A stretch of 64,000 nucleotides of DNA from assembly GCA_963765545.1 (NCBI GenBank), contig CAVXWW010000003.1, positions 186,001 to 250,000 on the forward strand. The letters are read 5' to 3'. The position numbers were made by a program, and so were the translations under genes. The notes under the pieces are model-generated. The model searched no databases, was not told where the DNA came from, and saw only the letters and a list, made by a program, of their open reading frames with translations. This DNA is from JARRPM01 sp963765545 (GTDB lineage Bacteria > Pseudomonadota > Gammaproteobacteria > Pseudomonadales > Halieaceae). This document shows, piece after piece, positions 33,862 to 41,975 of this stretch (positions are counted from its first letter, which is position 1; every line of letters starts with the position of its first letter).

Positions 33862-35709
33862 TCAGGTTTTGGTGTTACCACGGGATTCCTTTTCCATGTC
33901 CAGTAGCCACTGATTCAGCATCAAGGGGCGGAGATTGACGTAAGAAGCGGCCCCTCCCGATGAGGCGTCTTGTAATATGGAGAACTTTGATAGCTCGATA
34001 TAATCGGCGAGCCGTTCTGCCGGCTGCCAGTCGTTCAAAGTCCTACGATCTGTATTTTTTATCAGCGAATCATGAATGAATCCCAGCGGGGTTTTTGGGC
34101 GCCGGAGAACACTGTCCGGTAGTTTTCCCGCCATGGATGTTCGAAGGATATGCTTGTTGAATAGCCAGGGCAGTCCTGGCAGTGACACCATGAAATTTAC
34201 CAATCTGGTATCAAGAAACGGGCTGCGCTCCTCGGGCAAAGTAAAGTCGCTGCACATGAATTTGTCGTCAGTATTCCAGTCAGGCGTTTGAATGCCCTGG
34301 TAGATACGTGAGTTGTGGTTTTGAGTAGTTCCCGAAGCAGTGGACCATGACTGGTTCCAGCGATTTTTCAGGTCAAGTCTTGCCTCCAGCTCGGTTTTGA
34401 TCCAGCTCGGATAGGGGTAGGGAGTGGTCAGCCCACCTGTTTGGCTAAAGAGTTTTTTTGCCGCTTTCTTAAGCCCAGTGCCCAGGGGGGGGTAAAGGCC
34501 GTACTTGTGCTTAAGTTGAAATATACTCGCCAGCGCGGCAGGCACATTAACATCTTTAAGTGCCGCCCTTATCGATGTAAACGCCATAACTTCGTCCCCT
34601 CCGTCACCGTTTAGAACGACACGACTTTTTTGTCTGGCGTATCGATGCAGGTACAGCCAGAGATTCGGTTGATAAAGTTCCAGTGGGAATGTGGTCGGTT
34701 CAGATTTAGAGAGAAGTGAATACATCCCTGCGTCGATGTGGTGAGTCTGGAGCTTGAGGAAGGCGCTAACCTCGTCAACAAATCGCTTTTCATCGTTAGG
34801 GTGAATTGAATCGTAGATTACAGTCGCAGCATGCAGATCAATATGCTGGCTTTGTTCCTTGTTCAGCTCACAAATAGTTGCGGCAATGCTCGCAGAGTCC
34901 ATGCCTCCGCTCAGGTATATACAGAGGTCTCTGGTGCGAATTCTGTCATTCACAGCAACTTTCAGAATATTGCTGAAGTGCTCAATATATTCAGAATTTT
35001 TCCGGTAGTGAAGAAGCGGGATTTCGGTTGGAATTTCCCAATAACGCCGCATTTTTTTCGACCTTTTTGTTAAAGAGAGGCAATGGGCGGGCTCCAACGC
35101 CTTGATATCTGAAAAGCTTGTCCGTGTTCTGGATCCCCAGCGGGAATCTCCAAACAGCAGGAAATCGCAAATGGCCTCCTCGCATAGTTGATCTGAAACA
35201 AGAGGGTGTTTTCGTATGCAGTCGATACTATTGCTGACGATAAACGTGTCCCCTTGGCGGGCATATACCAGCTGCCTCATGCCGAATCGATCCCTGGCAC
35301 AGAAAAGAGTCTGTTTTCTTCTATCCCAGATCGCGAAAGAAAAGTCACCCAACAAATGCTCTGGGCACTCCTCGCCCCAGGCTTCGTAAGCCCGCAGCAC
35401 AAGATGAGAGTCGGGTGTGTTCGCTAACCGGCTTTCACGGGACAGGCCAAGCTCCCGGATGAGATCCTCGCGGGCGTCAATACGAATGCATCCGGTAATC
35501 CACACTTCATTATCCAGGCTTGCTGGCTGGCTTTCATAATTTGCCTCGTCGGTTGTTCTGAATAGGGTATGGCCAAGTCCTACGGGACCGTCCATCCAAA
35601 CCTGTTGCTTATCGGGGCCGCGAAAGTACAGTGAGGTGGTAAGATTTCCCAGTATTTCGCGATCTATTGGCGCAGCGTTGGTGTTAACAATTGCTATAAA
35701 ACCGCTCAC
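33862..35709 (-). CDS. Lasso macrolactam synthetase (C protein, asparagine synthetase-like)
   Basis: 615 aa with a GTG start at 35709 (GAGG about 9-12 bases upstream). The fold is asparagine synthetase B: an N-terminal Ntn-type glutaminase-like domain (1-200) and a C-terminal ATP pyrophosphatase domain with YLSGGMDS (265-272). The N-terminus reads M-S-G-F, so the catalytic Cys2 of true glutamine-dependent enzymes is replaced by Ser, as expected for lasso cyclases, which activate an Asp/Glu side chain with ATP and close the ring on the N-terminal amine. It ends 27 bases from the precursor on the opposite strand. Base composition is AT-richer than the housekeeping genes. Confidence 0.82.
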   Translation of the reverse strand: MSGFIAIVNTNAAPIDREILGNLTTSLYFRGPDKQQVWMDGPVGLGHTLFRTTDEANYESQPASLDNEVWITGCIRIDAREDLIRELGLSRESRLANTPDSHLVLRAYEAWGEECPEHLLGDFSFAIWDRRKQTLFCARDRFGMRQLVYARQGDTFIVSNSIDCIRKHPLVSDQLCEEAICDFLLFGDSRWGSRTRTSFSDIKALEPAHCLSLTKRSKKMRRYWEIPTEIPLLHYRKNSEYIEHFSNILKVAVNDRIRTRDLCIYLSGGMDSASIAATICELNKEQSQHIDLHAATVIYDSIHPNDEKRFVDEVSAFLKLQTHHIDAGMYSLLSKSEPTTFPLELYQPNLWLYLHRYARQKSRVVLNGDGGDEVMAFTSIRAALKDVNVPAALASIFQLKHKYGLYPPLGTGLKKAAKKLFSQTGGLTTPYPYPSWIKTELEARLDLKNRWNQSWSTASGTTQNHNSRIYQGIQTPDWNTDDKFMCSDFTLPEERSPFLDTRLVNFMVSLPGLPWLFNKHILRTSMAGKLPDSVLRRPKTPLGFIHDSLIKNTDRRTLNDWQPAERLADYIELSKFSILQDASSGGAASYVNLRPLMLNQWLLDMEKESRGNTKT

Positions 35710-35832
35710 TGGTAGGTGTTCCTCAAATTTTTCGGGTAGACCTGGGTGCCTGAGTATCTTTCAATTCATGCATTTTTTTATCGTGATTCTCTATTCGTTG
35801 GGTTGGCTTCAGGTAAAAATCATCCGGGTATC

Positions 35833-35891
35833 GGTCTTCCAAAGTCAACTCTTGAACCGGGAGCATTCTCCGGTAGGATTGCCGGAAGACC
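35833..35891 (+). repeat. Nested inverted repeats in the leader of the B2 gene
   Basis: GGTCTTCC (35833-35840) and GGAAGACC (35884-35891) form a perfect 8-bp outer dyad. Inside it, ACCGGGAG (35856-35863) and CTCCGGT (35868-35874) form a second stem with one bulged G. Both lie in the 229-bp divergent gap between the cyclase and B2 starts. Could be an mRNA structure or operator; no match to a known element. Confidence 0.4.
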
Positions 35892-35938
35892 TTTGTTAAA
35901 GTGGCGAGCTACTTAAAGCAGACGCCCCGGCGCTACCT

Positions 35939-36418
35939 GTGACTAACCGGATGTATAAAATCCTTGAACTGGCGCCCCGGTATAAACTTGTGCTGGTGCA
36001 GGCGTGGTTCATGTTGGGCTGGTATCGCGCACTCATTATACTGGTTCCTTTCAAGCGCATCATCGCCAACCTGCAGCACCAGGCACTCGCCACCTCTCCG
36101 CCTGCACTGCTTTCTGTTCAGCAGGAAGAGGCCATAATTATTGGCCGTCTCGTGTCTGCAGCTGCGCGAGTTACCCCCTGGCAAAGCCTCTGCCTGGTCC
36201 AGGTTCTGGTAACCCAGCGGCTGTTGGCAAAACGCAATATTCCGGGCAGATTTTATTTGGGTGTGCGACGAGGTTGTGAGGTAACCGATGGTTTCGCGGG
36301 ACTATCTGCTCATGCCTGGTTGCAGTGCGGTGATGAGATCGTAAACGGGGCGGCGGGTTATGAGCGCTTCACCGTAGTATCCAACTTTAGTTGGGGTGGG
36401 TCGTGTTTGAGCCATTAG
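35939..36418 (+). CDS. Lasso peptide B2 leader protease
   Basis: 159 aa, GTG start at 35939 (an ATG at 35951 is an alternative). It is a transglutaminase-like cysteine protease of the lasso B2 family, which cuts off the leader. PWQSLCLVQVLVTQRLLAKR supplies the nucleophile Cys85, LSAHAWLQC the His125, and Asp132 in CGDEIVNG is the likely third member. YLGVRRG between them is typical. The length fits stand-alone B2 proteins, which work with a separate or differently fused RRE. No strong ribosome site is visible. Confidence 0.85.
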   Translation: MTNRMYKILELAPRYKLVLVQAWFMLGWYRALIILVPFKRIIANLQHQALATSPPALLSVQQEEAIIIGRLVSAAARVTPWQSLCLVQVLVTQRLLAKRNIPGRFYLGVRRGCEVTDGFAGLSAHAWLQCGDEIVNGAAGYERFTVVSNFSWGGSCLSH

Positions 36419-36451
36419 CGTTGGGCCAGGGCTCCGAATGTAGGCTGGCTC

Positions 36452-37363
36452 ATGGTTGAGCACTGCCTGTACGGTGTGAAGGTCTTCTGTGATCTCCCCC
36501 TGTTCGAGCGCCCGGTACTGTTGTCCGCCGTTGCTCCCGGGGAGCATGAGGCGCTGGAGTTGCGGCCGCTGGGCGATTGCCGCGCACCCGCGTATTACCC
36601 AGTATCCTTGAACCTCTATAGCACCCACGGACGGGACGTGCTGCTTCGCACTGACCGGGAACTTGCCGCCAGTGCCCCCGGCCAGCCCTGGTGCCTGGAA
36701 GTGGAGGGTGTGGTGAGCTTTATCTGGAGTGGCAGCGCTCCTGAGATCCTCTACCAGTTGCATGAAAATGGTACCTGGTCACTCCTGGTATTCTGGTTCG
36801 TTCACATGTTCCTGCCCCTGCAACTCACCCTCGAGCGGGGTTGGGACTTCATCCACGCCGCCGCGGTGGAGGTCGATGATCAGCCAATTCTGTTTATTGG
36901 GCCATCCACTGGCGGCAAATCCACCCTTGGCGATTACTTCTTGAAAAAGGGCCACCCAATGCTGTCGGACGACAAGGTGGCTACCTTTTTTGAGGACGAG
37001 AAGTTCTACGCCGTGCCCTCGCACCCGCACCACCGGCCGTTTCGCGAGTTCGAGGTGCTGGGCTATCCGGTGGAACCCTTTGCGCGGCAGGCCCGCCCCA
37101 TCCATGCCTTTTATGTGTTGGAGCCGGCGGCACCGGATGCGGCTATAGCGATAGCTGAGATAACGGGTTTTCGCAAGTTTGAGCAACTGCTACCCAACTA
37201 TCTTTACAGCTTCCACTTCCTGCGCGAACAACGCATGCGCTGGCTTGCCCAGCTGGCGCATCAGTCGCTGGTATTCCGGTTGAGCCGACCTTGGAATATC
37301 CAGCGTATGGACGAGGTTTACGCGGCTGTTTGCACCCACAGCCGGGCGCTTCCGAAAAATTGA
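36452..37363 (+). CDS. HPr kinase-like protein of the lasso cluster
   Basis: 303 aa. Residues 130-190 hold the HprK-type P-loop core: FIHAAAVEV, Walker A GPSTGGKST (150-158) and LSDDKV (171-176), equivalent to the catalytic aspartate segment of HPr kinase. The N-terminal 120 residues are family-specific and unassigned. HprK-like kinases in other lasso clusters (for example that of paeninodin) phosphorylate the C-terminal Ser of the precursor; here Ser50 is penultimate. It is 33 bases downstream of B2 and likely co-transcribed. No HPr or PTS gene is nearby, which argues against the classical role. Confidence 0.8.
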   Translation: MVEHCLYGVKVFCDLPLFERPVLLSAVAPGEHEALELRPLGDCRAPAYYPVSLNLYSTHGRDVLLRTDRELAASAPGQPWCLEVEGVVSFIWSGSAPEILYQLHENGTWSLLVFWFVHMFLPLQLTLERGWDFIHAAAVEVDDQPILFIGPSTGGKSTLGDYFLKKGHPMLSDDKVATFFEDEKFYAVPSHPHHRPFREFEVLGYPVEPFARQARPIHAFYVLEPAAPDAAIAIAEITGFRKFEQLLPNYLYSFHFLREQRMRWLAQLAHQSLVFRLSRPWNIQRMDEVYAAVCTHSRALPKN

Positions 37364-37441
37364 CAGCTCCCCGCAAACTCACTACCGTAACGCCATCTGA
37401 AGCCGGACTTCCCGATTGATGCATCGCTTCTGGAGTGCAAC

Positions 37442-37876
37442 ATGAAATACCCCGTCGCACGTCTGGCCCTGGTCAGCGTCCTGGCGTATCTGCCAATGGC
37501 TGCCAGCGCTACCATGACCGACGTGGAGGCCACCGCGGCAGTGCAGAATATGCTGATCGCGCGCAAGTCATCCGAGGAAGTGCTTGGCGCCCTGATCAAG
37601 GACGGTCGCAGCCTGCAGGAGGCCACAGTGCTTGCGGTTCAGGCCGTGAGCGGCCACGCCCAGATAAACCTGGCCAGGGTCGGGATTTGCATGGCCCGGG
37701 ATAATGAGGAGGCCGAGGCTATTGCCAGGGATTGCGTGGAAGTGTGCGCGCCGGTGACCGACACGATCATTGAAGGCCTGGTGCAGAGTTACGTCACCGG
37801 CGGCTGTGCTGAGCCGCAGTACCAGTTCCACGGCTCCCCCCCGAGTGGTGGCGGTAGCGTGAGTCCCTCGCTCTGA
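37442..37876 (+). CDS. Exported hypothetical protein, 144 aa
   Basis: Signal peptide MKYPVARLALVSVLAYLPMAASA, then a mature part of about 120 residues with four cysteines (GICMARD, ARDCVEVCAP, TGGCAEP) that could form two disulfides, and a Gly/Ser/Pro-rich end. No family is recognised. GGAG lies 9 bases before the ATG. It ends with an intrinsic terminator, so it is probably its own transcript, although an ops-like sequence overlaps its last codons. Confidence 0.65.
   Translation: MKYPVARLALVSVLAYLPMAASATMTDVEATAAVQNMLIARKSSEEVLGALIKDGRSLQEATVLAVQAVSGHAQINLARVGICMARDNEEAEAIARDCVEVCAPVTDTIIEGLVQSYVTGGCAEPQYQFHGSPPSGGGSVSPSL
37850..37860 (+). promoter_or_regulatory. ops-like RfaH recruitment sequence
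   Basis: GGCGGTAGCGT, identical to the core ops element, followed by G as in the 45649 copy. It overlaps the 3' end of the exported-protein gene and lies about 140 bases before the O-antigen-ligase-like gene, in the sense orientation. A 9-base match alone has an appreciable chance in a window this long; position is the main support. Confidence 0.4.
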
Positions 37877-37896
37877 CCCGGGAGGGCTGGATTGTG

Positions 37897-37920
37897 AAGG
37901 CAGCCCTGGCTGCCTTTTTT
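37897..37920 (+). terminator. Intrinsic terminator before the EPS export module
   Basis: AAGGCAGC (37897-37904), loop CCTG, GCTGCCTT (37909-37916), running into a T-tract to 37920. An 8-bp stem with U-run, about 20 bases after the exported-protein stop and 37 bases after the ops-like site. Confidence 0.75.
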
Positions 37921-37997
37921 GTTCCGGGACCTTTGCGATGGCTTGCGTTTGCGCCTCCCATCGCAACGGGTAGCAATGTCCGGGTAGAATCCCCGCA

Positions 37998-39389
37998 ATG
38001 ACCGGTCGCCTCGAACCCCTGCTCTTCGCCGCCTACCTGGCCATCCTGGTCTGGGCTCCGCTGCCCTTTGCCTCCAACCGTACCTGGGGTGGCGCGCTGC
38101 TGGCCCTGCTGGTCAGCATGGTGTTTTGTGGTTGGCTGCTGTTGTACCTGTTCGGCAGGGTCCGCATCGATGCCAGGGTGTGGCGCTATGGACGGCTGCC
38201 CCTGGGCCTGCTGTTGCTGGTGCAGCTGTGGGTCCTGGTGCAGATGCTGGAACTGCCCCGGCCTGTGGTGGAATTACTCTCGCCCCAGGCCTATGCCTGG
38301 CACGTGAGGGAAGGCTGGCTCAGCCTGTCACTGGACCGGGAAGCTACATGCTACTACCTGCTTCGGGGCTGCGCCTTTACCGCTGGGGCTTTCCTCACGC
38401 TGGCTCTGGTGAACACCCATGATCGGGTCAAAACACTGCTGCAGTTGCTGGTGTTCAGTGGCACCTTCCAGGCCACCTACGGCGCGTTCATGGTGCTTAG
38501 CGGATTGGAGCTGGGCTTTTTCGTCGAAAAATACGTGGGGCAGGGGGTGGCAACCGGCACCTTCGTCAACCGCAATCACTTCGCGGGGTACCTGGTAATG
38601 TGCCTCAGCGCTGGCATAGGCCTGTTGCTGGCGCAGCTTAGCCAACGCCGCCCGGGTAACTGGCGTGAACGCGTGCGCGGCTGGCTGCGGTTGCTGCTGT
38701 CGCCAAAGGTCCGACTGCGCATCTACCTGGCGGTGATGGTCGTGGCGCTGGTGCTCACCCGGGCGCGCATGGGCAATATCGCCTTTTTCGCCTCCCTCGG
38801 CATGGCTGGCGCGCTGGCCTTATTGGCGGGTCGGCGCTTCTCCTGGCCGGTGGTGTTATTCCTGGCCAGCCTGTTGCTGGTGGATATGCTCATCCTGGGC
38901 CAGTGGTTTGGCTTCGACCAGCTGGTCGAGCGGCTGGAGCAGACCCACCCCCAGCAGGAGGCGAGGGTGTGGTCTAACGAATATACCATTGATTATATTG
39001 AAGAATTTCCATTGACGGGGTCCGGGGGCGGCTCCTACTACGGGATCTTCCCCAATTACCAGGCGGTTAACCTGGAGGGCTTTCACGACCACGCCCACAA
39101 CGATTACCTGGAGTTTGCCGCGGAACTGGGTATCCCCGCCGCACTGGTGCTCGCGGCCTTTGTCTGCCTGGCCTTGTACAGTGCCTGGCTGGTACAGCGC
39201 CAGCGCCGCACGCGGCTTTACAGAGGCGCGGGATTCGCGGTGACTATGACCGTACTGTGGGCGGCCATCCACTCCATTACCGATTTCAGCCTGCAGATGC
39301 CGGCCAATGCCCTTACCTTCGTCACTATCCTGGCGCTGGCCTTCGTCTGTCGGGGCTTGCCGGGCGAGGATAGGGGTGGGAGCGGGTAA
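37998..39389 (+). CDS. O-antigen ligase/polymerase family membrane protein
   Basis: 463 aa with about 10-12 membrane helices. The long periplasmic loop near residues 330-365 contains the Wzy_C/WaaL pattern with FHDHAHNDYLEFAAELG, where the His-rich HDHAHNDYLE is the hallmark of O-antigen ligase-like proteins. It could polymerise the exopolysaccharide repeat or ligate it; the second polymerase-like protein (EpsG type, 55699) makes the division of work uncertain. It opens the export module. Confidence 0.85.
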   Translation: MTGRLEPLLFAAYLAILVWAPLPFASNRTWGGALLALLVSMVFCGWLLLYLFGRVRIDARVWRYGRLPLGLLLLVQLWVLVQMLELPRPVVELLSPQAYAWHVREGWLSLSLDREATCYYLLRGCAFTAGAFLTLALVNTHDRVKTLLQLLVFSGTFQATYGAFMVLSGLELGFFVEKYVGQGVATGTFVNRNHFAGYLVMCLSAGIGLLLAQLSQRRPGNWRERVRGWLRLLLSPKVRLRIYLAVMVVALVLTRARMGNIAFFASLGMAGALALLAGRRFSWPVVLFLASLLLVDMLILGQWFGFDQLVERLEQTHPQQEARVWSNEYTIDYIEEFPLTGSGGGSYYGIFPNYQAVNLEGFHDHAHNDYLEFAAELGIPAALVLAAFVCLALYSAWLVQRQRRTRLYRGAGFAVTMTVLWAAIHSITDFSLQMPANALTFVTILALAFVCRGLPGEDRGGSG

Positions 39390-39574
39390 AGATGTCTGAT
39401 CTGTCGAAACAGTGAGCCCATGAAGTTATCTCCCTCGCGGCACGTTCTTTCGGCTTTATAGTGTATTTTCCCGTCTTCCAACGTGGTCCACGCACAGGCG
39501 TCTGTTTATAATGTCGCAGTCAAAAACGCGCCAAGTCGCCCACAATAACCAATCGACCATCCGGGGAAACAAGC

Positions 39575-40786
39575 ATGTCCGGAACTGCCCCAGCGGCATT
39601 TCTCGCAGCTGTAGTCTGTGCGTCTGGCGCGCTCACCGTGCCATCTGCCCTGGCTCTGGAGCCGACCAGCCTGAGCGCAGGCCCCGTGTTTTTTACCCCC
39701 ACCCTGGATGTGAAAACCTATTACACGGACAACCTGTGGCTGACAGACCAGCGCGAGAAGGACACCTGGGTGGGTATCGTCACCCCGCGTCTGCAGACCT
39801 GGCTGCAGGATGGCCTGAACACCTACTCGCTGATTTTTGAGCTGGAGGACAGTACTTACGAGAACAGCGGGGATGACGATTTTACCGATTACACCACCAG
39901 GCTGGACCTGCACCACGAGTTCAACGTGAGAAACGTCCTCAATGTGACCGGAGAGTACTACGACGGCCACGAAGATCGCGGCACCGGCCTGATCGAAGGC
40001 GACCTTGTCTTCGCCACCGACGAGCCTGTGGAGTACACCAGGACCAGCGCCGGCGGCGACTACACCTACGGCAGCAGGGATGCCCACGGCAGGGTGAGGC
40101 TTGCTGCCAAAACCACCGATTACCAGTACGACAACTATCGCGACTTTACCCGTTACCGCGATTACAACCAGGATGTCTACGACGGCACCTTTTTCTGGAG
40201 CGTTGCCCCCCGCACCGACCTGCTGCTGGAGGCTCGCGCTATCGACAATGACTATGACGAGACTGACCCGGCCGACGCGGCGGGCACCCTCAACAGCGAT
40301 GAGATGAACTACCTGCTGGGTGTCGCCTGGGACGCCACCGCCAAGACCGTTGGCCACGTCAAACTGGGTATATACGACCGCGAGTACGACTCTGGTGCGC
40401 GCTCCGACGTTGACGGTTTCACCTGGGAGGTGGGCGTCACCTGGAAGCCGCGGACCTACTCCATCCTGGACCTGCAGACCCGTCGCCACACCCAGGAAAC
40501 CAACGGCCTGGGCAATGCCATTGATACCCAGGATCTCTCCCTGGGCTGGAATCACCACTGGAACCAGCGCGCCCAGACCACCCTGCGTGTGCTTTACAGC
40601 AATGAAGACTACCAGGGCGCCAGCCGCGAGGACGACAACTATGCCGCTGAGGCCCGCTACGACTACGAATACCGGCGCTGGCTGGACCTGGGGGCCGGCT
40701 ATCGCTACGAAGACCGCGACTCCGACATCAGCAGTTACAGCTATGACGCCAATATTATCTTTTTCGAGGCAAAGCTCAGTTTGTAG
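39575..40786 (+). CDS. Outer-membrane beta-barrel protein of the EPS locus
   Basis: 403 aa. A signal peptide (MSGTAPAAFLAAVVCASGAL, cleavage near ALA-LE) precedes a barrel of amphipathic strands rich in Asp, Tyr and Thr (for example YTTRLDLHHEFNV, LGIYDREYDSGARSD) ending in a final strand IIFFEAKLSL with a C-terminal hydrophobic residue. It resembles the BBP2-like or putative OM porin proteins found beside Wza/Wzc-type EPS genes. It may help translocate or anchor the polymer. Confidence 0.72.
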   Translation: MSGTAPAAFLAAVVCASGALTVPSALALEPTSLSAGPVFFTPTLDVKTYYTDNLWLTDQREKDTWVGIVTPRLQTWLQDGLNTYSLIFELEDSTYENSGDDDFTDYTTRLDLHHEFNVRNVLNVTGEYYDGHEDRGTGLIEGDLVFATDEPVEYTRTSAGGDYTYGSRDAHGRVRLAAKTTDYQYDNYRDFTRYRDYNQDVYDGTFFWSVAPRTDLLLEARAIDNDYDETDPADAAGTLNSDEMNYLLGVAWDATAKTVGHVKLGIYDREYDSGARSDVDGFTWEVGVTWKPRTYSILDLQTRRHTQETNGLGNAIDTQDLSLGWNHHWNQRAQTTLRVLYSNEDYQGASREDDNYAAEARYDYEYRRWLDLGAGYRYEDRDSDISSYSYDANIIFFEAKLSL

Positions 40787-40807
40787 CGGGTGGCGAGTGG
40801 AGCGGGC

Positions 40808-41386
40808 ATGTTGGCAGTAGAACAGGCAGGACGTGATAAGCCCCCGGGTGGGATAGCCCGTAGCCTGGCCGTAGCCGCTTTTTTGGCGGCGATCGCTGTG
40901 GCCTGGCAGTCCGCCACCCTGTTTCGCCTGGACCTGGCCTTCACCGCCACCGAAACCGAGGTGAGCTTCTGGGGGCGTGACAATTATCAGCCCACCGGTG
41001 CTACTCGCGAGCACACAGACCAGGCACTGGAGGCCCTGCTGGCGGCAGCCCCTGATCACCCGGATTACCTGGCACTGGCTGCCTACCAGGAAGCCTGGCG
41101 AGCCTACAGCTCTTATGATCCTGCCCTTGCCCATATGCATGCCCTGCGAGCCATGAACCTCCAGTTTTTGGCCCAGGAAAGCCGCCCCGCTTACCGACAG
41201 GGCTGGGTAAAACTGGTAGAGTATGCACGTCGCGCGAGGGGCTATAAAGTTGGCGCGACGCAGGAAGAGGGCGGCGGTGAAAAGCCCGACTTAGCGCGGC
41301 CCGGCCGTGATGATGCAGGGGTACTTGTACGCTTCGCACAGCAGCGGCTGGACGCATTGCAGCCTGACCCGATCGATGGCGCCTGA
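40808..41386 (+). CDS. Membrane-anchored EPS-locus protein, 192 aa
   Basis: ATG at 40808 chosen because GGAG is 8 bases upstream; an in-frame GTG at 40790 lacks this. One membrane helix (SLAVAAFLAAIAVAWQSATL), then a periplasmic helical domain whose pattern (HPDYLALAAYQEAWRAYSSY, ALAHMHALRAMNLQFLAQ) suggests TPR-like pairs. The C-terminus is charged. It is four bases from the barrel gene's stop to the open frame and sits just before the Wza-like exporter. Probably an accessory envelope component; no named family is recognised. Confidence 0.6.
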   Translation: MLAVEQAGRDKPPGGIARSLAVAAFLAAIAVAWQSATLFRLDLAFTATETEVSFWGRDNYQPTGATREHTDQALEALLAAAPDHPDYLALAAYQEAWRAYSSYDPALAHMHALRAMNLQFLAQESRPAYRQGWVKLVEYARRARGYKVGATQEEGGGEKPDLARPGRDDAGVLVRFAQQRLDALQPDPIDGA

Positions 41387-41441
41387 ATCCAGTCCGGTCA
41401 GGTAAAGACACGGCAAGTGAAAAAAAGAGGTTTGCAGGTAG

Positions 41442-41975
41442 ATGCCAAGGTTTGTGTTATTTGCGCTCTCGCTCTGGGCAGTGCTGCTTGGCGCCCAGGT
41501 GTGGGCACAAGCCGACAGTTATACCCTCAACGCCGGTGATTCGGTACGCATCCATGTGTATGGCGAAGAGGACCTGAGCTTCTACCAACTGCTGATCGGC
41601 CAGAATGGCCGAATCTCCTACCCCTTCCTAGGGGAGCTCACCGTCATTGGCAAAACCGCCAGCCAGCTTCAGGCGGAGCTTATCGGCGGCCTCAAGCCCG
41701 ATTACCTGGTGGACCCGCGCATCTCGGTGAGCGTGGTGAAATACCGCCCCTTCTTCGTTAACGGGGAGGTGAAAAAGCCCGGCGGGGTGGACTTCCAGCC
41801 CGGGCTCACCCTGCGCAAGGCCATCTCCCTGGCGGGGGGCTTTACGGAGCGGGCCAACAAGAAACAAGCGCTGGTCATCTCCGACGGTGACCCGCAGCGC
41901 CAGGAACGGAAAGTGGAGTTGGATTACAACGTACAGCCCGGCGATATTATTACCGTGCAGGATACGTTCTTTTAA
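41442..41975 (+). CDS. Polysaccharide export protein, Wza-like (short form)
   Basis: 177 aa. Signal peptide MPRFVLFALSLWAVLLGAQVWA, then a Poly_export domain (YTLNAGDSVRIHVYGEEDLS to LKPDYLVDPRISVSV) and one SLBB-type domain (FFVNGEVKKPGGVDFQPGLT). It lacks both a lipobox cysteine and the C-terminal helix that builds the Wza outer-membrane pore, so pore formation probably relies on another protein, perhaps the barrel at 39575. Its stop overlaps the start of the Wzc-like gene. Confidence 0.9.
   Translation: MPRFVLFALSLWAVLLGAQVWAQADSYTLNAGDSVRIHVYGEEDLSFYQLLIGQNGRISYPFLGELTVIGKTASQLQAELIGGLKPDYLVDPRISVSVVKYRPFFVNGEVKKPGGVDFQPGLTLRKAISLAGGFTERANKKQALVISDGDPQRQERKVELDYNVQPGDIITVQDTFF

Noticed and set aside
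39506..41140. A 544-codon minus-strand open frame
   Set aside because: Antisense to the barrel and accessory EPS genes; low-complexity Val/Gly-rich translation typical of a shadow frame.
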